Program-made: the position numbers and the translations under genes
IMG/VR virus record: IMGVR_UViG_3300009155_000040
Coordinates: 62,001 to 126,000 of that record
Origin: a virus
DNA: 64,000 nt
Direction: 5' to 3' (one strand)
Notes under the pieces: model-generated
Databases searched by the model: none
What the model was told of the DNA's origin: nothing
What the model saw: the letters and a program-made list of their open reading frames with translations, nothing else
In this document: in pieces, positions 17,185 through 25,904 of the stretch
How the letters are laid out: the number at the start of each line of letters is the position of its first letter
Position numbering within the stretch: position 1 is the stretch's first letter

Positions 17185-17797
17185 TATAGCCTTTGTCCTA
17201 GGAAACGGTCGCAGTAGATTACCTATTGCTTTAGAACCTCTCCGCAAATTAGGATCAACCTACGGCTGTAACGCACTGTACAGAGAATTTGCACCCGATG
17301 CTTTAATAGCAGTTGATGTTAAAATGGTCAACGAAATCATTTCAGCAGGGTACAATAAAGATCACGAAGTATGGTCCAATCCAAACAAAGGTATTATATC
17401 AAAAGATCACCTAAACTTGTTCAACCCCCACAAGGGTTGGAGCAGTGGACCTACAGCATTGTGGTTGGCCTGTAGTCGCGGACACAAGGATGTTTACATC
17501 TTAGGGTTTGACTATCAAGGTGTAGGCGGAAAACTTAATAATGTGTATGCAGACACATTTAACTACAAAAAAAGCAGCGATGTAGCAACGTTTTATGGCA
17601 ATTGGCTCAATCAAACTGAGCGAGTAGTACAGGAATTTAGGTCAACTAGGTTCCATAGAGTAATAGAAAAAGGAAATATAATTCCTGATAAACTGGGGGC
17701 TATGCCCAACGTTGGTCATATGTCTGTAGAAGAGTTCCAGGGTATATTTCCTGACACTATATATACGGAACAAATCAATCAAAAAAGTGTCATTTAA
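17150..17797 (+). CDS. Conserved protein with sialyltransferase/DUF115-like motifs between gp20 and the core protein
   Basis: A 215-aa protein starting at ATG 17150, inside the end of the upstream gene. The fold signature resembles GT42 sialyltransferases and MptE-like (DUF115) proteins: FVLGNGRSR near residue 15, GCNALYREFAPDALIAVDV near 37, a GWSSGPTALWLACSRG stretch near 97, and VYILGFDYQG near 117, which match the donor-nucleotide segments GNGpS, CN, SG and GiDF of that fold. The family occurs between portal and protease in aquatic T4-like phages, but its role is unknown. An active transferase on head proteins or sugars is inference. Confidence 0.55.
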   Translation: MQPQLKQNPPNNIAFVLGNGRSRLPIALEPLRKLGSTYGCNALYREFAPDALIAVDVKMVNEIISAGYNKDHEVWSNPNKGIISKDHLNLFNPHKGWSSGPTALWLACSRGHKDVYILGFDYQGVGGKLNNVYADTFNYKKSSDVATFYGNWLNQTERVVQEFRSTRFHRVIEKGNIIPDKLGAMPNVGHMSVEEFQGIFPDTIYTEQINQKSVI

Positions 17798-17817
17798 CCC
17801 CATTTTTTAATCTACGT

Positions 17818-17825
17818 AGTAAATA
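17818..17825 (+). promoter_or_regulatory. Possible late promoter (AGTAAATA)
   Basis: AGTAAATA next to the palindrome CTACGTAG (17812-17819), 35 bases before the ATG at 17861. It fits the shared NNTAAATA core only. Confidence 0.35.
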
Positions 17826-17860
17826 AAACACAGCCTTAACAATCCAAAGGAGAATACAAC

Positions 17861-18727
17861 ATGGCAGATAAAACCCTATTGTCACAGATGCTAGAGCAAC
17901 TTGTGAACGACAACCAAGCTAAAGCCGAAGAGCTTTTCCACGAATACGTAGTTTCAGCTTCACGTGAAATTTATGAAAATTTAATCGAATCTGAAATTTC
18001 TGAAGAAGATGACGAAGAAAAGAAAGACGACGATCTTGAAGAAGCATCTGAAGAAGATGAAGAGAAAAAAGACGACGATCTTGAAGAAAACTTTGACGAA
18101 ATTGCCTACGAAGGCGATGACGAAATGGACTTAGACGACAGCGATCCAACAGATGATCTAGCTGGCGAAATTGATCCAGATGCAGAAATGGACGGCGAAG
18201 AAAAGTCTGAAGAAGAATTATTCCAAGACTTAGACGCTATTGTCGACGAACTACAAGCTAAGTTCGACGAACTAAAAGGTGGCGATCATGAAGAGCCAGA
18301 TATGGACAACATGGGTGGCCCAAGCGATCATGATGCTGACAATGAAGAATTTGACCTAGCTACAGTACGTGAGTACGTAGAAAAGGTTCCAGCTGGTCAC
18401 GGCGCAGAAAAGAAAGGTGCAGCAGAAAAAGCTGACGGTTCTGCAAAATCTCCAGTAGCAGGTAAGAATGATATGGGCGGTACAACTGCTAATATTTTAA
18501 GCGGTCGTAACGGCGCAGAAGCTGGCGGTGTTGGCGCAGGTGGAACAATTAAAGGTTCTGCACTAAGCGACACTAAAGCAAAAGAAGATAATGCTGGCAA
18601 CATCAATGTCCCAGGCGCTAAGAATGGTAATGCATTCTCTAAGAAAGAGCCAGGACATGGTGCTGAGAAAGCTGGTGCAAAAGAATCACCAGACAACAAG
18701 CAAAGCCTTTTCCGTGGTCGTAGATAA
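17861..18727 (+). CDS. Acidic prohead core protein (gp67/gp68-like)
   Basis: A 288-aa highly acidic protein with two near copies of an acidic/lysine block, EEKKDDDLEE at about 53-62 and 69-78. An acidic middle (about 83-170) is followed by a Gly/Ala/Asn-rich tail. Acidic core proteins of this kind (gp67, gp68 in T4) fill the prohead scaffold and are degraded by the gp21 protease. Position directly before gp21 and gp22 supports this. Sequence homology cannot be judged because composition dominates. A good AAAGGAG lies upstream. Confidence 0.6.
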   Translation: MADKTLLSQMLEQLVNDNQAKAEELFHEYVVSASREIYENLIESEISEEDDEEKKDDDLEEASEEDEEKKDDDLEENFDEIAYEGDDEMDLDDSDPTDDLAGEIDPDAEMDGEEKSEEELFQDLDAIVDELQAKFDELKGGDHEEPDMDNMGGPSDHDADNEEFDLATVREYVEKVPAGHGAEKKGAAEKADGSAKSPVAGKNDMGGTTANILSGRNGAEAGGVGAGGTIKGSALSDTKAKEDNAGNINVPGAKNGNAFSKKEPGHGAEKAGAKESPDNKQSLFRGRR

Positions 18728-18741
18728 TAGGACTGTTGACG

Positions 18742-19374
18742 GTGAATAAACTTACTCTTAGTGAACATTTGAGTTTCGACCAGGCTAAGATTGTCTTGGA
18801 GAGCGAAGAAGGAAGCAACGGCAAGAAGTCGTTGCATCTCAACGGGATTTGCATTCAAGGAGACATCCGCAATGCAAATCAACGTGTTTATTCTTCTCAA
18901 GAAATTGGCAAGGCTGTCAAAACGCTCAACGAGCAGATCGCTGGAGGATACTCTGTACTAGGTGAAGTTGATCACCCGGCAGATTTAAAAATCAATCTTG
19001 ATCGTGTTTCACACATGATAACCAAGATGTGGATGGATGGTCCTAACGGCTACGGAAAACTTAAAGTACTACCAACTCCAATGGGTCAGTTAATTCAGAC
19101 CATGTTGGAGTCGGGAGTAAAATTAGGTGTTAGTTCCAGAGGATCTGGAGAGGTTGACGGAAGCGGCAACGTTCGAGATTTTGAAATTATTACGGTTGAT
19201 GTAGTAGCACAACCTAGCGCACCAGGTGCGTATCCAACACCAGTATATGAACATTTAATGAATAACACAGGCGGTTACAAGGCATTTCAAGTAGCACAAC
19301 AAGTCCAAGGCGACCCAAAGGCACAGAAGTACATAGCAGAGAGTTTAAAGAGAATTATCTCTAAACTCAACTAA
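18742..19374 (+). CDS. 21: Prohead core protease gp21
   Basis: A 210-aa serine protease that matures the T4-type prohead by cutting scaffold, capsid and internal proteins after L/I-x-E. The catalytic features are a His in GEVDHPAD near residue 77 and a Ser in GVSSRGSGEV near 131, the assemblin-like arrangement of the gp21 family. The GTG at 18742 is preferred over a TTG at 18736 because AGGA at 18729-18732 is then 9 bases away. Length matches T4 gp21 (212 aa). It is followed by gp22 within 13 bases. Confidence 0.88.
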   Translation: MNKLTLSEHLSFDQAKIVLESEEGSNGKKSLHLNGICIQGDIRNANQRVYSSQEIGKAVKTLNEQIAGGYSVLGEVDHPADLKINLDRVSHMITKMWMDGPNGYGKLKVLPTPMGQLIQTMLESGVKLGVSSRGSGEVDGSGNVRDFEIITVDVVAQPSAPGAYPTPVYEHLMNNTGGYKAFQVAQQVQGDPKAQKYIAESLKRIISKLN

Positions 19375-19387
19375 CTAGGAGAATCAC

Positions 19388-20482
19388 ATGCTAGACATCG
19401 TTAAACAATTGTTTGAAAACAATGTGATTTCCGAAGAAATAAAATCGGAGATTGAAACCGCTTGGACAAGCAGGATTCAAGAAAACCGTGATCAAGTTAC
19501 TGCTGAACTACGTGAAGAATTTGCTCAGAAATATGAGCACGATAAAGGTGCGATGGTAGAAGCTGTTGAGGGAATGCTAATGGACCGCTTACAAGCGGAA
19601 CTAGGCGAACTCGCAGAAGATCGTCAGGGCCTAATCGAAGCTAGAGCCAAATATGCAGCAAAAATGACAGAAGATGCGAAAGTGTTAGAATCATTTGTGT
19701 TGAACAATTTGAAAAAAGAACTAGCTGAACTACACGAAGATCGCAAAGCAGTTGCAAACAATGTTGCAAAATATGAATCATTTATCGTGGATGCACTAGC
19801 GAAAGAAATCGCAGAATTCCATGCTGATAAGAAAGATTTGGCAGAAACTAAAGTACGTCTAGTACGTGACAGCAAAGCTAAGTTTGAGTCTATCAAGAAA
19901 GATTTCATCGCACGTTCAGCACAAATCATCGAAGAAACAGTCTCCAAAGGACTTAAATCTGAAATGACTCAGTTGCGTGAAGACATTGAAGCAGCTCGTA
20001 AAAATGACTTTGGTCGTAGAATTTTTGAAAGCTTCTCAAGCGAATATGCTGCAAGTCATCTGAATGAAAAATCTGAAACTGCAAAACTATTAAAAGTAGT
20101 TAAAGTTAAAGAACAAGAATTAGAAGAAGCGGCAAAGATTGTTGCAGAAACACAAAAACTAATAGAAAGCAAAGAAACAGAGCTACGCATTGCCAAAGGT
20201 CAAGCTGTTCGCAAAGAAGTTATGGGCGAATTGTTAGGTCCTTTAAGTGGTGATAAGCGTTCAGTAATGGGCGAACTATTAGAATCAGTACAAACTGAGA
20301 AATTACGCTCAGCGTATGACAAGTATCTACCGGCAGTAATGAACGGCGGTACTCCAATTAAAAAAGCATTAACCGAAGGCAAAGAAATTACAGGCGATAA
20401 GAATCAGGCACAAACAATCAGCAGTGAAGAAAAAACTGCTGAGATATTTGACATCCGCAGGCTTGCGGGACTAAAAGTTTAA
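19388..20482 (+). CDS. 22: Prohead scaffold protein gp22
   Basis: A 364-aa alpha-helical, charged protein between protease and capsid genes, the place of T4 gp22 (269 aa). Coiled-coil heptads run through most of it, with a roughly 40-residue pattern ELAxxxxDRK ... AKYxxF repeated at about 75-200. It contains several L/I-x-E sites for gp21. An AGGAG precedes the ATG. The C-terminal IFDIRRLAGLKV is a well-ordered-looking tail that probably contacts the capsid protein, which is inference. Confidence 0.85.
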   Translation: MLDIVKQLFENNVISEEIKSEIETAWTSRIQENRDQVTAELREEFAQKYEHDKGAMVEAVEGMLMDRLQAELGELAEDRQGLIEARAKYAAKMTEDAKVLESFVLNNLKKELAELHEDRKAVANNVAKYESFIVDALAKEIAEFHADKKDLAETKVRLVRDSKAKFESIKKDFIARSAQIIEETVSKGLKSEMTQLREDIEAARKNDFGRRIFESFSSEYAASHLNEKSETAKLLKVVKVKEQELEEAAKIVAETQKLIESKETELRIAKGQAVRKEVMGELLGPLSGDKRSVMGELLESVQTEKLRSAYDKYLPAVMNGGTPIKKALTEGKEITGDKNQAQTISSEEKTAEIFDIRRLAGLKV

Positions 20483-20493
20483 GGAGAACTATA

Positions 20494-21672
20494 ATGTCAC
20501 AATTACTCGAGTCACGCTGGTCGGAAACCAAAGACGCTCTATTAGAAGGGCTTCAAGGTACTAAGCGTACAGTGATGGCAACAACTCTCGAAAATACCCG
20601 CAAGTATTTGTCTGAGTCTGCCACAGCTGGCGCAACTTCGTCCGGTAACGTTGCAACCCTAAATCGTGTGATCCTTCCAGTGATCAGACGTGTGATGCCT
20701 ACGGTCATCGCTAATGAATTAGTTGGCGTACAGCCAATGACTGGTCCAGTTGGTCAGATCCACACACTACGTGTTCGTTATGCAGATACATTTAACGATA
20801 CAAGTGCTGGAAACACTGATACAACAGCTGGTGAAGAAGCACTAAGCCCATTCAAGATTGCAGAAGGCTATTCTGGTGCAGCAGCAACAGCTAAAGCAGC
20901 TTCAACAGCAGCTTTAGAAGGCGTAGCTGGTAACAGATTAAGCATTCAAATCTTGAAACAAACAGTTGAAGCTAAGACACGTAAATTGTCAGCTCGCTGG
21001 ACGTTTGAAGCTGCTCAAGATGCACAAGCCCAACAAGGCATTGACATCGAAGCAGAAATCATGGCTGCTTTAGCGCAAGAAATTACTGCTGAAATCGATC
21101 AAGAAGTTCTTTCTTCTTTATCTAACTTAGCAACAACAGTATTAACATACGACCAAAACACTGTTTCTGGTACTGCTACATTCGTTGGTGACGAACATGC
21201 TGCTTTAGCTGTTCAAATCAACCGTGTTGCTAACTTGATTGCACAGCGTACACGTCGTGGTGCTGGTAACTGGGCAGTTGTTAGCCCAACAACTTTAACA
21301 CTTCTACAAAGTGCTACAACTTCTGCGTTCGCAAGAACAACAGAAGGTACATTCGAAGCTCCAACAAACACTAAGTTCGTTGGTACATTGAACAGCGCAA
21401 TGAAGATTTATGTTAACGGCTACGCTACAAGCGATGACGTATTAGTTGGTTACAAAGGCTCTTCTGAGTCTGACGCAGCAGCATTCTACTGCCCATACAT
21501 CCCATTGATGTCAAGCGGTGTTGTTCTAGATCCAACAACTTTCGAACCAGTCGTATCATTCATGACACGTTATGGTTATGTTGAGTTGACAAACACAGCA
21601 TCATCTCTAGGTAATGCTGGTGACTATCTAGGCAAAGTTGGTGTTACAACTGCTAACTTGAAATTTGCTTAA
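20494..21672 (+). CDS. 23: Major capsid protein gp23
   Basis: A 392-aa HK97-fold capsid protein, shorter than T4 gp23 (521 aa). The first 41 residues are a helical, charged propeptide ending LSE|S, the predicted gp21 cleavage site. The conserved core begins at VILPVIRRVMPTVIANELVG near 57 and includes MTGPVGQIHTLRVRY near 79, then KLSARWTFEAAQD near 164 and a segment at MTRYGYVELTN near 362 near the C-terminus. Strong AGGAG upstream. It closes with a terminator at 21698-21723. No gp24 vertex paralogue is visible here. Confidence 0.93.
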   Translation: MSQLLESRWSETKDALLEGLQGTKRTVMATTLENTRKYLSESATAGATSSGNVATLNRVILPVIRRVMPTVIANELVGVQPMTGPVGQIHTLRVRYADTFNDTSAGNTDTTAGEEALSPFKIAEGYSGAAATAKAASTAALEGVAGNRLSIQILKQTVEAKTRKLSARWTFEAAQDAQAQQGIDIEAEIMAALAQEITAEIDQEVLSSLSNLATTVLTYDQNTVSGTATFVGDEHAALAVQINRVANLIAQRTRRGAGNWAVVSPTTLTLLQSATTSAFARTTEGTFEAPTNTKFVGTLNSAMKIYVNGYATSDDVLVGYKGSSESDAAAFYCPYIPLMSSGVVLDPTTFEPVVSFMTRYGYVELTNTASSLGNAGDYLGKVGVTTANLKFA

Positions 21673-21697
21673 TTAGTAAAGTTCAAAGTAACAAACT

Positions 21698-21723
21698 CAA
21701 AAAGGACCCTCGGGTCCTTTTTG
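21698..21723. terminator. Bidirectional rho-independent terminator after gp23
   Basis: A perfect 12-bp palindrome, CAAAAAGGACCC and GGGTCCTTTTTG, with a T5 tract on each strand's 3' side. It ends the head operon. Confidence 0.85.
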
Positions 21724-21728
21724 TTTGA

Positions 21729-21736
21729 CTTAAATA
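21729..21736 (+). promoter_or_regulatory. Late promoter (CTTAAATA), leaderless
   Basis: CTTAAATA ends 5 bases before the ATG at 21742, predicting a transcript that starts on that A. Confidence 0.55.
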
Positions 21737-21741
21737 TCGTC

Positions 21742-22008
21742 ATGGAGATAGACTTCAATAGAGATTTTTCAAACTTACGTAAACAGTACGGAGTATGGCG
21801 AAAACGCTTTCCGATGTTTACACACGATGTTGATCATATAGAACACGTTATAGAACGGCATATACAGAATTTTTCTATTGCAGGCATACATTACAGGCAA
21901 ACGCACAGCAGAACCTACTTAGAAAAAGCCCAGCACGAATTAGACGAAATTGACAGGGTTATTGCTATGGTTGAAAAAATTGAACTGATGGCAATGTTAG
22001 CACGTTGA
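21742..22008 (+). CDS. Small helical protein downstream of gp23
   Basis: An 88-aa protein (ATG 21742 chosen over a TTG at 21721 that lies within the terminator) with charged helices, MEIDFNRDFSNLRKQY and a C-terminal helix on LDEIDRVIAMVEKIELMAML. No ribosome site; it sits at the predicted start of the late promoter at 21729. I do not recognise a family. Its place behind the capsid gene suggests head or neck work, which is only inference. Confidence 0.55.
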   Translation: MEIDFNRDFSNLRKQYGVWRKRFPMFTHDVDHIEHVIERHIQNFSIAGIHYRQTHSRTYLEKAQHELDEIDRVIAMVEKIELMAMLAR

Positions 22009-22014
22009 TAAATA
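22007..22014 (+). promoter_or_regulatory. Late promoter (GATAAATA)
   Basis: GATAAATA overlapping the upstream stop codon, with a predicted start near 22020 and an 82-base leader to the ATG at 22102. Confidence 0.6.
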
Positions 22015-22019
22015 CAATG

Positions 22020-22101
22020 TCTATGAAAGAACTTGCATAGGGCAAGACTTATGGGGTAACCATCCCCGTAGACCTAGAACGTCAAATTAAGGAGAAACAA
22101 A
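22020..22101 (+). promoter_or_regulatory. Structured 5' leader of the 221-aa gene
   Basis: Two hairpins: CTTGC/GCAAG (22032-22046) and GGGG/CCCC (22053-22067), the second competing with ATGG/CCAT (22051-22063). An AAGGAG ribosome site follows at about 22090. Confidence 0.35.
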
Positions 22102-22767
22102 ATGGGACGTCCATTAAAGAAAGATATTAACGGTAAAGAAGTATTAGGGTTACCAGGTTTATCAACAAACACACTAGCAGGTATTGCAGTCAGCGGTTAC
22201 TTTGGTGGTGCATTATCTACAAGTTATGTGCTAATCAAACAACGTGGTGCTCAAACTTACGTAGTTGCAAAGATTGAAAATTTCACATGCAACACAACTA
22301 CAGGTAGCGCAAGCATTACTAACATGAGCGATCAAGTTGAAGTTACAGTTGGTGATGAGATCAGCGGTCCTGGAATTCCATCAGGTGCAAGAATTGCTAG
22401 CCTTGACAGCTCAACAACGGCAACTATTACTGCTGCTGCAACAGCAACAGCAACAGGTATCACAGTTACTCACTGGGGTGCTTTCCAAGTTGGTACAACA
22501 GTTGACACAACTCCAAACGCTAACGGCGAAATCCTAATTCAAGGTTCTACAAGCGGTATGTTAGATGCTAACCTAGTTCCAATTCGTAAACTAACACGCA
22601 GAATTGCTTATGGTTTCCCATCAAGCCCTGTGTTATCAAATGGCTTCCAACGCAGTGAAGATGACAACACATCTACTAACCACGACGAAGCAAAATATAC
22701 ATGGTATCTAGAAAACGATTCATCAGCAGACTACATTGTATTAACAGCATTTACAACAAAGATGTAA
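22102..22767 (+). CDS. Virion structural protein, beta-rich
   Basis: A 221-aa protein starting MGRPLKKDINGKEV, the usual opening of a structural protein found in aquatic T4-like phages. The middle is Thr/Ala-rich beta strands with a DEISGPGIPSGARIASLD turn near 94. The C-terminus includes AKYTWYLENDSSADY. No enzymatic motif. It starts the long fibre region and is followed by the 330-aa gene after 14 bases. A capsid-surface or tail accessory role are both possible. Confidence 0.6.
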   Translation: MGRPLKKDINGKEVLGLPGLSTNTLAGIAVSGYFGGALSTSYVLIKQRGAQTYVVAKIENFTCNTTTGSASITNMSDQVEVTVGDEISGPGIPSGARIASLDSSTTATITAAATATATGITVTHWGAFQVGTTVDTTPNANGEILIQGSTSGMLDANLVPIRKLTRRIAYGFPSSPVLSNGFQRSEDDNTSTNHDEAKYTWYLENDSSADYIVLTAFTTKM

Positions 22768-22781
22768 TTTAAGGAACCAGC

Positions 22782-23774
22782 ATGGGACAGGTAATACAGG
22801 TCAACGGCGACTACAATATTAAATCTAAGATCGGGGCTACTATCAAGCTCGATACCGGAGCCGGTGTAGGTCAAACAATCATCACCGGTAATCTTGTAGT
22901 CCAAGGTACCAACTTAACTGTTTCAACCGAACAATTACAGATTAAAGACAACATCATTATTTTAAATGATGGCGAAACTGGACCCGGAGTAACACTACGT
23001 TATTCCGGAATCCAAATTGACAGAGGACCGTCAAATGTTGCAGACGATGCATTTTTATTGTATGATGAAACAGACGGCAGCTGGAATTTATTAAACAAGA
23101 CGGGCAATGATCCGTATAATTTTAACAATACTGCTTTAAGATTAAGAAGTATATTAACTGACACCGATACCGACGGCGGCGATCTAACATTGATTGGAAC
23201 CGGCACAGGTGTTGTGAATGTTGCAGGCACAAACGCTTACGAATTACAAGTTATTGCATTCGGAGACGATGCAATACCAAACAAAAAATATGTTGATGAT
23301 GCTATTCAAGGATCACCAGCAAGACAGATTAGAGATGATAATACTCGAATAATTATTGCGGATAGACAAGCTATTCCTACAGGCGGCGGATTAGATTATC
23401 TAGGTGCAGTTGTAGCTGAAACACAAATTCAAGTTGTGGTAGACGCTATTCCTAACACTACATTTTTTATCAACAGAGTAGTTATTCAAGGGTTAGAAGT
23501 TAGCGATTCAGAAATTGCCAACCTTGATACCAATACAGATACCTATCTAAGAACTACAGGTACAGGTAAACTTAGAACAAATTATGCACTAAAAATTGAT
23601 CAACAAGGATCAAACGTTGCTACAGTTGCAGGATATTCTCAACTGTATGCCAAAACACCAAGTACAGGTAACACTGGTTTGTACTTTTCAACAACCAGTA
23701 CCACAGCGTCACCAAACGGAAATAGAGAATTAATAAGTACTAATAGAGCATTATTATATAGTATGTTATTTTAA
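22782..23774 (+). CDS. Virion structural protein (fibre-like)
   Basis: A 330-aa beta-rich protein. The opening (VIQVNGDYNIKSKIGATIKL) and TIITGNLVVQGTNLTVST near 43 are typical of T4-like tail-fibre shafts, where short beta strands stack. DDAIPNKKYVDDAI near 165 is a fibre turn motif shared with other proteins here (compare HATRKDYVDARV in 49569-50069). No adhesin tip is recognisable. It lies nine bases before the next small gene and is likely co-transcribed. Confidence 0.6.
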   Translation: MGQVIQVNGDYNIKSKIGATIKLDTGAGVGQTIITGNLVVQGTNLTVSTEQLQIKDNIIILNDGETGPGVTLRYSGIQIDRGPSNVADDAFLLYDETDGSWNLLNKTGNDPYNFNNTALRLRSILTDTDTDGGDLTLIGTGTGVVNVAGTNAYELQVIAFGDDAIPNKKYVDDAIQGSPARQIRDDNTRIIIADRQAIPTGGGLDYLGAVVAETQIQVVVDAIPNTTFFINRVVIQGLEVSDSEIANLDTNTDTYLRTTGTGKLRTNYALKIDQQGSNVATVAGYSQLYAKTPSTGNTGLYFSTTSTTASPNGNRELISTNRALLYSMLF

Positions 23775-23783
23775 GGATAGGAC

Positions 23784-24134
23784 ATGGCAATTAAAAACAC
23801 ACCAATAACAACCACTGGATCGACTACATTATATACAAGTAGTGGAACCAATGCGATTGTTACAATTATTATCTGTAATATCGGAGCACCGAACGCAACT
23901 GACGAATCGATCAACGCCTGTACTCTTAACCTTTACGCTGTAAAAAGCGGAGAAAGTGCAGATACTAGCGCACAGACATACGGCAATAAAATTGTATCAA
24001 GTCTATTAGTGCCAGCAGGCGAAACGATATTTTTTAGTGATGAAAAGATTATTTTAGACAGCGGCGATTTTATTGTTGCAGTTGCAAGTGCAGGCAATTT
24101 ATTAAGCATAACGGTAAGCACACTAGCAGTATGA
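23784..24134 (+). CDS. Small beta-sandwich structural protein
   Basis: A 116-aa protein of alternating hydrophobic strands (TTGSTTLYTSSG, IVSSLLVPAGETIFF, DFIVAVASAGNLLSI). Its size and strand pattern resemble the 110-aa protein at 27001 and the 109-aa protein at 41516, suggesting a paralogous family in the fibre region. The stop overlaps the next start by 4 bases (ATGA). Likely a fibre accessory or adhesin cap; role is inference. Confidence 0.55.
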   Translation: MAIKNTPITTTGSTTLYTSSGTNAIVTIIICNIGAPNATDESINACTLNLYAVKSGESADTSAQTYGNKIVSSLLVPAGETIFFSDEKIILDSGDFIVAVASAGNLLSITVSTLAV

Positions 24135-24691
24135 AATATTTAAAAACTAAAAACATTTCTAAATTCAGTATCTCAGACGATGCGTTGGTTGCCAAACCAT
24201 CTGGAAGATACGTAATGGATGGCATCGGTGCTCTACGCTTGCCAAAGGGCACAGCAGCACAACGTCCTGATGTTGTAGTTGGAGTACATAACGGTCCTAA
24301 CGGATATATTCGTTACAATACTGATAACGACAGCGTAGAAGCATACATCGGCGGATACTGGCAAACTGTTAGAGCTCCTAGCTCTACAGCTATAACAAAA
24401 CAGACATTTGGCCCAGGCAACGGAGTTGAAACAGTATTTGGTCCTTTGACCACGGTACCTGCAGGAACAGGATATAGAGCTAGTGCTAATAATATCATAG
24501 TACTAGTTGAAAATACTATGCAAATCTCAACAACTAATTTTACAGTCCAACAAAGCACTTCCGGAAGCCTCAGCGGCCCAGGAGCACCTTATGCTGATGG
24601 GTGGTATGTTAAATTTACCTCAGCAGTACCAAACACTGGAGGCGGCGGAAATCCTGTATACGTGACAGTATATCACGGATACGCTGATTAA
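24131..24691 (+). CDS. Tail-fibre protein with TAQRP/IRYN motif
   Basis: A 186-aa protein. LPKGTAAQRP near 37 and GYIRYNTDNDSVEAYIGGYW near 56 match the recurrent motif of T4-like fibre proteins in which AQRP is followed by IRYN and a Trp turn; the same motif ends the genes at 24694 and 25905. The C-terminal 70 residues are beta-rich with Gly-rich turns. It is coupled to the previous gene by an ATGA overlap. Confidence 0.65.
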   Translation: MKYLKTKNISKFSISDDALVAKPSGRYVMDGIGALRLPKGTAAQRPDVVVGVHNGPNGYIRYNTDNDSVEAYIGGYWQTVRAPSSTAITKQTFGPGNGVETVFGPLTTVPAGTGYRASANNIIVLVENTMQISTTNFTVQQSTSGSLSGPGAPYADGWYVKFTSAVPNTGGGGNPVYVTVYHGYAD

Positions 24692-24693
24692 CA

Positions 24694-25770
24694 ATGCCAG
24701 TACCTGACAGTCAACTAGGGCGAATTGGCGGTCAACTTTTAACAGACAACCTGCTTAGAGCAGGAGTTGACATTGCTGTTGAAACCAGTTTACTATACTT
24801 AGATGTTACCAACAAACGAGTTGGTGTAAAAACATCTGCACCAACACACCCTCTACAAGTTAACGGAACTACACGAGCACCAGATGTAATTGTTGACGGT
24901 ACTTCTGCCCGAGTTAACAATGTTATAATCAACACCAATGGTTCGTTTAGCACACTAGTTGGTGCGTTAAACATCACTCCAACAGGCGGCCCGAGTATTG
25001 TTATATCGCATGAGCGTGTGATAACCAACAGCTTAGACATCAACGATAACTACATTCGAGGTAGGATCGCTGATAGAAACTTTGAACTGCGCCCTAACGG
25101 TACAGGAAACACCAAGTTAAACGGTAACACCTATATTGATGAAAATTTGCTGGTCAGCACTTCCTTGTTTGCCCAACAAAATGTCAATGTCAAAGGTATT
25201 TTTACCATTGGTGATACTGCATACGATACCCTAACTGTGGTTCCAGATTTTACACAAAGTATAATTCCGGGAGACAACAACCTATATGATTTAGGTACAC
25301 TTGCTAAAAAGTGGAGAGGCGTTTATGTGAACAATAACAATCACATAGATGGATTTACTTCAATTACCGCAACAGTTAGCAATCAAGTGTTTATGAGCGG
25401 TAACACTATCAGCACCTTACAATCAAACGATGATTTGATAGTATCTTCAACAGAAGGTACGATAACGTTAAACAACTTGTCAATCAAAGACAATACGATA
25501 ACCAATTTATTATCAACACCAACAACAATAACTCACACAGGAAACGGGTATCTGCAAATTGCAGGAACATTCGGCTTCCAAATGCCACATGGCACAACAT
25601 TAGAACGTCCAGATACTCCAGAAACAGGAATAACTCGTTGGAATACTGATCTAAGCTATCTAGAATGTTTTGATGGCACAGTATGGGGAGTTGCAACTGG
25701 CGGTGGTGCAACAGTTACTCAAGCATACATGGAAGAGCTAAGTCACGTTTATACTCTACTGCTCGGGTAA
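24694..25770 (+). CDS. Tail-fibre-like structural protein, paralogue of 25905
   Basis: A 358-aa protein with shaft-like strands and the fibre motif GTTLERPDTPETGITRWNTD near 299. Its start (GRIGGQLLTDNLLRAGVDIA near 9) matches that of the protein at 25905 (GRISGQLLKSNLLRSGVDLA), and the body follows with the same order of beta motifs, so the two are paralogues. The C-terminus ends SHVYTLLLG as the other ends RYVLTLG. It probably forms a trimeric fibre or baseplate-linked spike. Confidence 0.65.
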   Translation: MPVPDSQLGRIGGQLLTDNLLRAGVDIAVETSLLYLDVTNKRVGVKTSAPTHPLQVNGTTRAPDVIVDGTSARVNNVIINTNGSFSTLVGALNITPTGGPSIVISHERVITNSLDINDNYIRGRIADRNFELRPNGTGNTKLNGNTYIDENLLVSTSLFAQQNVNVKGIFTIGDTAYDTLTVVPDFTQSIIPGDNNLYDLGTLAKKWRGVYVNNNNHIDGFTSITATVSNQVFMSGNTISTLQSNDDLIVSSTEGTITLNNLSIKDNTITNLLSTPTTITHTGNGYLQIAGTFGFQMPHGTTLERPDTPETGITRWNTDLSYLECFDGTVWGVATGGGATVTQAYMEELSHVYTLLLG

Positions 25771-25782
25771 ATCTCCAATCTG

Positions 25783-25790
25783 TATAAATA
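25783..25790 (+). promoter_or_regulatory. Late promoter (TATAAATA)
   Basis: An exact TATAAATA behind the previous gene, with a predicted start near 25796 and a 109-base leader before the ATG at 25905. Confidence 0.7.
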
Positions 25791-25795
25791 CTACT

Positions 25796-25904
25796 AGTTG
25801 CAAAGGTTGACCAAATCTTTGTAAAATCCGACTGTGGTATACCGACAAAGAGCGCAAGCTGAAAATCTGGTAATCCGTGTAAAACGGTGTATATTGGAGA
25901 GCTC
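25796..25904 (+). promoter_or_regulatory. Structured 5' leader of the 25905 gene
   Basis: Hairpins CAAAG/CTTTG (25801-25821) and CCGT/ACGG with loop GTAAA (25875-25887), plus the 8-base palindrome GGTATACC (25836-25843). TTGGAG sits just before the ATG. Confidence 0.35.

Noticed and set aside
18397-18900. A 167-aa leftward ORF
   Set aside because: Antisense to the acidic core protein and the start of gp21; no ribosome site and no family features.
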